Shown piece after piece: positions 10,648 through 17,727 of a DNA stretch of 64,000 bases; position 1 is the stretch's first letter, and every line of letters starts with the position of its first letter. Made by a program: the position numbers and the translations under genes. The stretch is taken from the NCBI GenBank assembly GCA_024516155.1, contig JAJJXM010000064.1, positions 1-64,000 of the forward strand. The letters run 5' to 3'. Source of the stretch: Pyronema omphalodes. Lineage: Eukaryota > Ascomycota > Pezizomycetes > Pezizales > Pyronemataceae. The notes beneath the pieces are model-generated. The model saw nothing but the letters and a program-made list of their open reading frames with translations. It had not been told where the DNA came from and made no database searches.

Positions 10648-12395
10648 AATTCAGGTTCTAGGGGCACAACGGCATCTGTCCCCGTCTCGGAAGAGGAGGG
10701 GAGAACGGTATCTTGCGTAGGAGCAAGGGTGGAGGAGGACTCGGGGACCCCATCGGATAGGTCCATGGCGGAGGCGTCGTTGGTATCGGAGGCTTGCTGT
10801 GCAGTGTCGGGAGCGTTGGCGGAGGGGGCTGGCTCCTCGAGGGCTGGGCGGGTTACGATTGCGGTGGGTTGAATCGTGCGCGGCATTCTGGCAAGGCGGG
10901 CAGCTGCTACCGCGGCCATACGGTCGGGGCACGAATGATCGTTTGCGTAGTGGCTGCCACCGCAGTTGGCACACTTCGGGGTGGGTAGGGTGTGTTTGCA
11001 CGCTGTTCCCTGGGGTTTGGAGCAATCGGAAAGGTCACACGCGGGGTGGTTAGAGGTCGCGTGGTGCTCTGCGCAGAAGACGCAGCGGAAGATCGTTGGT
11101 GTTGAGCAGCGTTCGCGGATGTGGCCCCATTTGAGGCATCCGGAACACTGACTGTCAGGTCCTTCGAAAACGTACATTTCAGCGCGGTGGCGTCTGCTGC
11201 CCAGCAATACTCCCTTCGAGATTAGCATTTTCGCGGTGGCGGAGCTGCGTACGAAGAAGACAGCGGAGGAGCTCTGGATTTCGCCATTAGCGTAGCGGGC
11301 TCGAATTGTCTCAGTTTTGCCTAACCAACGGATGTTGGGCAGTACTTCTACTCCAGCGTGATTTGCTTGCACCTCGATTTGGAGGCGTTGGACGCCTTGA
11401 GAGCCCTCACCCATGAAGCGATCCAGCGGGACGCCGTGGACTTTCAAGCAAACCCAGCGGTCGAGTTCCTCAACTCCCGTAACCTCACTATCGACCTCAC
11501 GCACGGCGTTGAGGATGTCCTTGCGGTACAGTCCTAGGAGGGTTGCTGCATCCACCCCGGGGACCGTTGTGGCGGTGATGGTGCCTTTGGCATTGCGGGC
11601 GACTTTTAGGATGCGGTGGAATTGGGGGGCGTTCTTGAACCATAGGCAGTTGTTGATGGCAGCGGTGAACGCTTCATCCACTTGTTTTGATGCTGGTGCG
11701 GTCTCACGACGGGTGAAAACAATGCGGCGTGCCTCAGTTGGGAGATTCTGTGCGGGAGCGTATGGATTTGCGGCTTTCTGTTGGAGTTTTTTGGAGCGAC
11801 GGGACTGGTGGGCGGTCCATTCCTGTGGGGGAGGCTGGGGTGGGAGGTGTACACTGGATGCTGCTGCATATGTTTGCGCAGCAGTGGGTTGGACAGCCAC
11901 TGGTGGGGGTTTGCGGGGGGCCGGGGCGGCGATGGGCGGCGCTCGGGGGGCAGCGGGGGTCTTGAGGGCCCGCACCGCTTGGAGTTGGGCCTGGAGTTCA
12001 CGGTTTACGCTGCGGAGGTGGCGCACCTCGGATTCCAGCGCGGGGACGCGATCTTCCAGTTCTTCGAGGCGTATTCCAAGGTTGCTTATGTAGTCAACAT
12101 TTAGGATTGACGATATGCGGGCTACATCATCAGAGCGGCGTTCGCGATGAGCATGCGACGCGGTGTCTTCCTGGGTTCCTCCAGCGTTTGGTCTCTTGCG
12201 TGCTCCTTCTTGGGGAGGGGCAATGATGCGCATGGGGGTTGGGGACTGCGGGGATTGCATCTCGTGGCTCGAGACGCGAAGGGGGGTTGCGAAGATTTCC
12301 TCGTCGGTTTGGCTGCGTACACCGAGGGGAGACTGCAGGCGGCCCCGGTAGGGTGCGATCCTACGCGGGGAGGCGATATCCCCAAAGCGGGGCAT
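10644..12395 (-). CDS. Tad-1 ORF1: Gag-like nucleic-acid-binding protein
   Basis: First ORF of the LINE, encoding the RNA-binding protein of the ribonucleoprotein particle. I start it at the ATG at 12395 (MPRFGDIASPRR), giving 583 aa. The open frame extends upstream past the LINE end at 12526 into the Gypsy LTR, so the longer reading is an artefact. The chosen length matches the 584 codons reconstructed for Tad-2 ORF1. Features: an acidic/coiled-coil segment (LEELEDRVPALESEVRHLRS), a conserved central domain with KVHGVPLDRF and QVEANHAG-like motifs, and three C-terminal Cys/His knuckles (CSGCLKWGHIRERC, CVFCAEHH, CANCGGSHYANDHSC). Its stop TGA overlaps the ORF2 ATG (ATGA), which suggests termination-reinitiation. 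Confidence 0.85.
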   Translation of the reverse strand: MPRFGDIASPRRIAPYRGRLQSPLGVRSQTDEEIFATPLRVSSHEMQSPQSPTPMRIIAPPQEGARKRPNAGGTQEDTASHAHRERRSDDVARISSILNVDYISNLGIRLEELEDRVPALESEVRHLRSVNRELQAQLQAVRALKTPAAPRAPPIAAPAPRKPPPVAVQPTAAQTYAAASSVHLPPQPPPQEWTAHQSRRSKKLQQKAANPYAPAQNLPTEARRIVFTRRETAPASKQVDEAFTAAINNCLWFKNAPQFHRILKVARNAKGTITATTVPGVDAATLLGLYRKDILNAVREVDSEVTGVEELDRWVCLKVHGVPLDRFMGEGSQGVQRLQIEVQANHAGVEVLPNIRWLGKTETIRARYANGEIQSSSAVFFVRSSATAKMLISKGVLLGSRRHRAEMYVFEGPDSQCSGCLKWGHIRERCSTPTIFRCVFCAEHHATSNHPACDLSDCSKPQGTACKHTLPTPKCANCGGSHYANDHSCPDRMAAVAAARLARMPRTIQPTAIVTRPALEEPAPSANAPDTAQQASDTNDASAMDLSDGVPESSSTLAPTQDTVLPSSSETGTDAVVPLEPEL

Positions 12396-12526
12396 GCCAG
12401 AGGGCCGTGGTGAGGCCAGGGCCGTGGGTGGGTGGGGCGGTGAGGCCGTGAGAATTCTGTACGATTTCCTAATCAGGAAATTTAAGCGAGAAAGTTGGCG
12501 TTGATTTAGCGCCGAAGTGGTGTGTG

Positions 12527-12674
12527 TATCACGGCGGTTAGCATTGGGAGCATTCTCCGCAGGCGGAGAATGCTGAGTCACGAGTCATGAAGGAACAAGT
12601 ATAAGAGGAGGAAATTTGTATGTAGTTTATTTCTTCACGCAATCAAGTTTCTATTTACCACAATCCTATCTACA
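12527..12674 (+). repeat. Gypsy-A 3' LTR, continuation after the LINE (promoter part)
   Basis: Begins with the second copy of the 16-bp duplication (12527-12542). It then holds a near-perfect 24-bp palindrome (about 12551-12574, GCATTCTCCGC / GCGGAGAATGC), a TATA box (TATAAG, 12600-12605), and about 31 nt downstream ACGCAATC (12637-12644). That last motif sits where the Gypsy-A' LTR has its predicted transcript start and self-priming segment. The LTR ends near TACA at 12674. Confidence 0.6.
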
Positions 12675-12848
12675 AAAGTTCCCTTGTGATATCCCATCTC
12701 GCCAAACTCACCTGTGATTTCCCAAGCCCACAAACCCTTGCCCATTCCCAACTTACCAGCCTTACCTAACCCGCCGCCGCCCTCCTCGCCGCCGAAAACC
12801 CCGCGCTGCCTGTCGTCAGTAACCGTGGATACGGATTCTGATAGTTGA
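12675..12848. other. Unassigned spacer between Gypsy-A LTR and Gypsy-A' gag
   Basis: About 170 bases with no gene that I can support. The minus-strand gag frame happens to stay open through it, but similarity to Gypsy-A gag stops near 12848, so the continuation is chance coding. It may be old flanking DNA or a deletion junction. Confidence 0.5.
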
Positions 12849-13570
12849 ACATCGAGGTGCAGTCCGTCGTTGAACTGGTCGATGTATAGCGAATCGTTGT
12901 AGTCCAAGTCAACCATGATTCTCTGAAACTCCGCCCAGTACGCGGCAGCGGAGCGATTGCCTTGGCGGATGGTTTTGAATTTCTTTCTTGCGACTTCCTT
13001 GGAGTCTGCTTCGCCGAAAGCCCGAGTGATGGCGGTCTTAAATTCTTCCCATGTCGTATAGGTGCTCCTCCCTTCCTTGATTGACGGTTCAATCCACGCC
13101 CATGCGTTTCCTCTGCATCGGGCACTGGTATAACTGATTTTCTTGATGTCTTCGTCGAACTTGTTCGGTTCGCAATTAAACTTGAGTTCGCATTGGGTGA
13201 TGAATGCGCGGAGCTTGGATCGTTCTCCATAATATAACTCGGGGTCCTCGACTTTTGGGTTGCTGGACGCGGGCGGGTGGTATAATTGTTGTAATAGGAT
13301 TTCGAGTTGATCCATGGTCATCTGGACGGGGGTCAGACCTGGGGGAGGGTGTCCTTGGGGGGTCGTCATGGCGGAGGCTGTTCGTTCCGCGGTTTCGGGG
13401 GTCTGTGGTCGCGAGGGGTGTTCTGGGGTGACTGGTCTTGCCGGTCCTGATTCTTCAGTACCGATTATGTCGCCCAAGGCTTTGAGTTCGAATGGATCCA
13501 GGGTCTTGTCGAGTTCCCGTGTTTTTCTATTGGGGTTCTTTTCCGACCGTCGCGGTTCGTTGTGTTGGGT
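12849..13570 (-). pseudogene. Gypsy-A' gag, N-terminal half
   Basis: Partial capsid gene closely related to Gypsy-A gag (shared PVTPE(H/Q)PSRPQTPE, NPKVEDPELYYGER and GNAWAWIEPSIKEG). Unlike the Gypsy-A copy it is unbroken through the capsid core, up to about HLDVQ near 12850, where similarity is lost. The frame is open upstream to the primer-binding site without an ATG, as in Gypsy-A, so the true start is unclear (non-AUG or spliced). The zinc knuckle and all of pol are missing. Confidence 0.75.
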
Positions 13571-13583
13571 ACCTTGGGTCAGG

Positions 13584-13593
13584 ACGCAATCTA
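13584..13593 (-). promoter_or_regulatory. Putative self-priming primer-binding site of Gypsy-A'
   Basis: On the minus strand TAGATTGCGT begins one base after the LTR end (TTAACA, 13595). It is exactly complementary to ACGCAATCTA at 13875-13884 inside the LTR, about 29 nt after the TATA box (13913-13919). That arrangement is the one used by Tf1/sushi-type elements, where the 5' end of the transcript folds back as primer. I see no tRNA-complementary site instead. Confidence 0.55.
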
Positions 13594-13594
13594 A

Positions 13595-14310
13595 TGTTAA
13601 AATTCACACGTACTCCTCTTGAGTACAGGTAAGCAACACAACTCTTCTTCTTTTCTTTGGCTCTAACTCTACTAGTATGGGCACGGGCAATACTTCTCGT
13701 ATACGGGATGTCCCCGCGGCGTAGCCTTTTGATCTGAGTTCTTGTTGTTGGAGATAGGGTTAGGGGTATCGGTATTGGGGGGAACGGGGTATGGGAGTTT
13801 TAGGAGGGGGAAGTAACGTTCACTTTTGAGGTGGACGGACGAAATCAAGGGAGTATGTGTAGATAATTAGATAGTAGATTGCGTGGAGGATAATATACAA
13901 GATGTTCCACCTCTTTATACTTTTCGTTCCATCTTCTCTTCGCGTGATATCCGTGCTCAATCCCCCGCGCAATCTCCTCCTATTCTCCTTTACGAAATAC
14001 AGAAAACAAATTAAACATCGCAAAAAGGAAAGAACAAAGCGCAAAACAACTAACTACAAAATCCAAAAATATCAAAAGCCGCGCGTCATGTTTTCTCAGT
14101 TTCCTTATTTTCCTAGTTCTTATTCTCACCGTGTTAAGCGGGTCCTCGCTTAGTTGAGTTCGGTCACTCCGAACTAAGCGAGCACCTCGCTTAATGCAAC
14201 GTCCCCACCGGCGGCAACCCCGTGCTGCGGTCGGCTCCGTCCTCCTTTGCTTATCCCATGTGTACCGGGGTGCTCCGGTATCTTTACCGGAGCTCCACCC
14301 AGTATTCCCA
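13595..14310 (-). repeat. LTR of Gypsy-A'
   Basis: About 716 bp, TGGG...AACA on the minus strand. The 5' limit is inferred from the end of the extra ORF (stop at 14314-14312). U3 holds two inverted repeats: GCTCCGGTA/TACCGGAGC (about 14271-14293), and a longer imperfect one with arms CTCGCTTAGTT and AACTAAGCGAG (about 14145-14190). TATAAAG lies at 13919-13913. The ten bases at 13875-13884 match the complement of the primer-binding site. Confidence 0.6.
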
Positions 14311-14433
14311 CCTACTGTTTCCATTGTTTATCCAACAAGTGGAGTAACAAGGTAGTTACCCCAACCGCCCACATTCCTGCCGCTCCAATAACAACACCAC
14401 AGAGCAGGTGCCTGTCGGTTCGTGACATCAACC

Positions 14434-14598
14434 TCCCCATATGAAGTCGAAGGCGGGGTGCCTCCATCCCTGGAACGTGCGGGGTTCTTGGATGAGTACC
14501 AAGTCCGCCTCCAGTTCCACACCACTCTCCATTGCCGCCGTAAGAACCTCACCGCTCTTACGGCAATTAAGCTGAAACACTTTGAGGTGTTTCAGCAT
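14434..14598 (-). pseudogene. Tad-2 ORF2, N-terminal remnant
   Basis: The first about 54 codons of the endonuclease domain, starting at ATG 14598, which overlaps the ORF1 stop (TAATG). It contains QLNCRKSGEV and LVLIQEPRTFQGW, both very close to Tad-1 ORF2. Similarity ends at the codons for DFIWG, where Gypsy-A' sequence begins. Confidence 0.8.
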
Positions 14599-16233
14599 TA
14601 ATTGTTGTCTGGCACAACGGCATCAACCATTTCGTCCGGGTCGGACAGTATGGCATCGGGGCGGGGGGAGGGTTGAATTGTCGACTCCGTGGACTCTTGG
14701 GAGGCTTCGGGATTCGAGGCATCGGCGCTGGTGGTAGTCGCAGTGGTGGAGGTGGAAGCCTGCGATCCGGAGGAGGAATGACGGAGTTGCCTGGCGAGGG
14801 CAACCGCTTCTATGCGAGAGGGACAGATGCGGGAGTTGGCATAATGGTTGCCACGACAGTTGACGCAGCGGGCCGCAGCCTTGGAGTGCTGGCCGGGGAG
14901 TCCTTTGGGTACGGAGCATCCCTCCATACCGCATGCGTGGGCATCGGAAGAGTGGTTCTGGCCACAGAAACGACAGCGAAGAACGGCGGGGGTGGTGCAC
15001 CGCTCACGAATGTGTCCCCATTTGAGACAGCCCGCGCACTGGCTGTCAGGGCCTTCATGGTTAAACAACTCTACCCGGTACCTTGTGGATCCCAGGAGTG
15101 CCCCACGGGACATCAGCATCTGGGCTGCGGGGGAGCCTTTGACTACGAAAACTGCTGACGACGATTGGATTTCGCCTCTTTCAAGGCGGTCACGGATGGT
15201 GCTGCGTTTACCCAACCAGCGGGCACCAGGAACGATTTCCAGCCCCTCATGATTCGCCTGGAGCTCGAGTTCCATCTTGCGGAGACCGTTGGGGCCCCTT
15301 CCCAAGAAACGGTTGAGTGGGATTCCGTGGACTTTCAGCTTTACCGACTTTTCCATGGGACGGACATCGACTACAGCACGATCTACCTCACGCATGGCGT
15401 TTAATATTTCGTTACGGTAGCAACCAACAATGGTGGTTGCGCTCACTCCCGGGACTGTGGTAGCGGTGATAGTCCCCTTGCTGTTGCGGGAGACTTTGGC
15501 GAGGCGGTGGTATTGAGGTGCTCCCCGGAGGTGCAGGCACACATTGACTGCCGCCGTGAATTCTTGATCCGGTTTGGGGGAGGGGCGAGCTCCGTCCTGA
15601 CCAGTGAAGATGATACGTCTATCTTCGGTGGCGAGATTTTTCTCCGGGGAGAACGGGTTGTTAAGCCGTTGGGCTTGTTTCTTTTGCTGCTTGGTTTGGA
15701 ATGTTTCCCAAGCGGGCGCAGGAGGAGGAGGGGGGAGCTCCGGGAGGTTGTTACGAAGCATAGCCGCGTAGGACTGGGCAGCGGTGGGCTTGGAGGTGCC
15801 CACCGGGGCCTGTACGGCGGGGAGGGCGTGTGCACGGGGTTTTGTGGCCGCCAGAGCTGCGGGTTTGTTGCTTTCTGCTGGGGCAGACTTCTGGGAGGCG
15901 GTGGGGGCGGTTGGACGGGTGGTCGGTGAGGTGCGGGGGGCGGTGCGGGCGACTTGCGACGCCGGGCACGAGCAGGGACGGGAGTCTTGCTGGCTGAGCT
16001 TTTCTTCCAGCGCGCGCATTCGGGTTTCTGTGGCTGCCAGGCGAGCAGACAATTGTTCAAGCAGGGTCGAGCTGACCAGCGGCGAGGCTTGTGTGCCGAC
16101 TGCTGGGGCAGAGCGCAGTTCGTGTCCCATGGCAGACCCAAAGGCTGCGACGTGGGCTCGTTTTTTGACCGTGGTGGGGCACGAGGATAGAGGGCTGCTG
16201 GATGACCATCCAGAACCGGGCGTGGTACCTAGC

Positions 16234-17618
16234 TGTCACACCCTAAAATGTGTGAGGATAGAATTGGTATCATATATAACGCAATGGAGAATATGGCAAA
16301 CTCGACAGAGAATGAATAGTCAGATTAGTATCCCGGGCCGGAACCCCCAGAGGAGCTCCGACAAGCCACGTCACGTGATTCATGACTTTCCGATAGGACC
16401 TCACGAGGATCCCGGCCCGAGGCGTCGCAACTGTTATTCAATGTCAGTTTGGGAGGATTCAGAAGAGAAGAGATTGGGGAACACTTACCTCATGGGTGTC
16501 GACTTACCCTTGAGCAACTACGAACGACGCTGATGGAGAACGAAGACGAAGACGAAAGGACACCTCCTTATACTTGAGGAGTGTTCGGAAGTTCACGGCT
16601 ACAAAGGGGTCTGCATCGGAAGAGAGTTCCAAGGATGTGCAGAGCGGTGCGACGAAATCATCCGGTGTTACTTAGTTGGGTGAATGGTCAGCCAGGAAGA
16701 CAAGGCAGAGTCTAGTCGGCAAACAGGAGTGGGGCTATGGACAAGGGTCAAGATTGCTAAGGCATGAGACGACGTCCATAAGCATGCAACCCTCTCAAGG
16801 AAACTGTTTGGTGGAACCGATATGACGCGCCCTTAGGCTATTGACTACCAACCAAGGAACAGCTCGGCGTTTGCATCCACACCAGGGTGTGGCTGTGCGC
16901 AAGTGCGCGCAGGTGGAGCCATAATGACATCACACAGGAATGTGTCGGAGTGATCCACTCCGGTAGGGCATGGATGCCTTATGATGTCAGATTCCTTCAT
17001 TCGCAATCGAGATTCTCTAGGGAGATCTATGATAGCACGACTCACAAGATAAATGACTCACATGTTATTTGTCAGAGGAGTTCATGCATTATGCAGTCAA
17101 GCGGGGTTGCCCTCCCATATGACTCATAACCCTGACACCTGATTGGAAGGTGTGGTAGTACAGAGAGGAATGTCAAGGATTAGTCTGACGATAGCAAGCA
17201 TCATGCAAGCAAGTAATCAATATGATTACGCACTTCGTATGATGCAATCTATCAGCAGAGGCGTCTCAGAAATGACTCTTGTCTTATCTCCTAGGCTCAG
17301 TTTGGAAATTGGTTCCCTAGGAAGTCTGGGCGAACTTGTAGACGAAAGTCTATAAAAGAGCCTTTGTCTTCCCTCTCTCTCCTCCATCATCAACCATTTG
17401 ATCCTCTACGCGACGATACCTATTTACACCAACGAATACCTCCGAAGACAACCCTTAAGTTTATTCCGCCTGTGATCGATTAATTCTCTTCCTAGCTTTA
17501 TCTTTGGATAAGCTCTATTAGTTCTTGGGAACGAAGTGTCTGTCTGTTCTTGGGAACGAAGCACTAGAGATACAATCGGATAAGCCTCCGCATAGTCGAA
17601 GCTGTGCCCAGGTTCACA
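16234..17618 (+). repeat. Gypsy-B 5' LTR
   Basis: 1385 bp, identical by eye to 23764-25148. TATAAAAG at 17351-17358 is the likely promoter. A 16-bp unit GTTCTTGGGAACGAAG occurs twice (17521-17536 and about 17550-17565). CCTTAAGTTTAT at 17453-17464 is the complement of the primer-binding site. Short open frames inside the LTR show no coding signal. Confidence 0.95.
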
Positions 17619-17620
17619 CT

Positions 17621-17632
17621 ATAAACTTAAGG
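17621..17632 (+). promoter_or_regulatory. Putative self-priming primer-binding site of Gypsy-B
   Basis: ATAAACTTAAGG starts two bases after the 5' LTR and is the exact reverse complement of CCTTAAGTTTAT at 17453-17464 in the LTR, about 95 nt after the TATA box. The position fits the Tf1 self-priming model. The match is 12 of 12 bases, unlikely by chance at this one site. Confidence 0.6.
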
Positions 17633-17727
17633 CTACAAGCTACCAAGTTTATTAATCGATACGATAACGAAAAGACCCTCTTCTAGGGCAAGCACGATCA
17701 ATTTCACAAAGCACCTACTACTCAGCA

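Larger units (their letters stand above)
6482..12526 (-). mobile_element. Tad-1: full-length Tad-type LINE retrotransposon
   Basis: A 6.0-kb non-LTR retrotransposon inserted in the Gypsy-A 3' LTR. It has a two-ORF layout: ORF1 (CCHC zinc knuckles) at 12395-10644 and ORF2 (endonuclease, reverse transcriptase, RNase H) at 10647-6852. The 3' end, on the left of the window, has a short AAATC-type repeated tail (6482-6510) in place of poly(A), and the 16-bp duplication flanks the element. The sequence next to the right-hand duplication resembles the 5' end of Tad-2 (25340-25430), so the copy looks complete at its 5' end. RNase H is displaced by one frameshift, so this copy is probably inactive unless shifting occurs. 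Confidence 0.9.
1..12674 (+). mobile_element. Gypsy-A: decayed chromodomain Ty3/gypsy element, 3' LTR split by a LINE
   Basis: This is the left, older retrotransposon. Its 5' LTR lies before base 1. The visible order is gag (zinc knuckle near 950-990), protease, reverse transcriptase, RNase H, integrase, chromodomain, then an extra 3' ORF and the 3' LTR. The domain order is that of chromoviruses. Gag and pol are broken by many frameshifts and stops, so the copy is not autonomous. Internal sequence occupies 1-6115. The 3' LTR begins near 6116 with TGGG, is interrupted at 6482 by the Tad-1 LINE, and resumes at 12527 up to about 12674 (ends TACA). The LTR limits are my estimate from the TG...CA ends and from comparison with the fragment at 13595-14310. 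The target duplication cannot be checked because the left end is missing. Confidence 0.85.
12849..14433 (-). mobile_element. Gypsy-A': fragment in the order extra-ORF end, LTR, gag
   Basis: Read on the minus strand, this holds the last about 40 codons of the extra 3' ORF (14433-14312), a complete LTR (14310-13595), a self-complementary primer-binding site, a leader, and the first half of gag (to about 12849). An LTR with element 3' end upstream and element 5' end downstream is expected from two tandem copies sharing one LTR, not from a single insertion. The right junction joins truncated Tad-2 ORF2 at about 14433/14434. Confidence 0.7.

Noticed and set aside
12396..12581. Longer N-terminus for Tad-1 ORF1 (start at 12581)
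   Set aside because: It would begin outside the LINE, beyond the target duplication at 12527-12542. The ATG at 12395 gives the same length as Tad-2 ORF1.
16262..17355. Short ORFs inside the Gypsy-B LTR, present twice
   Set aside because: They are repeated only because the LTR is duplicated; no start context, motif or codon signal supports them.
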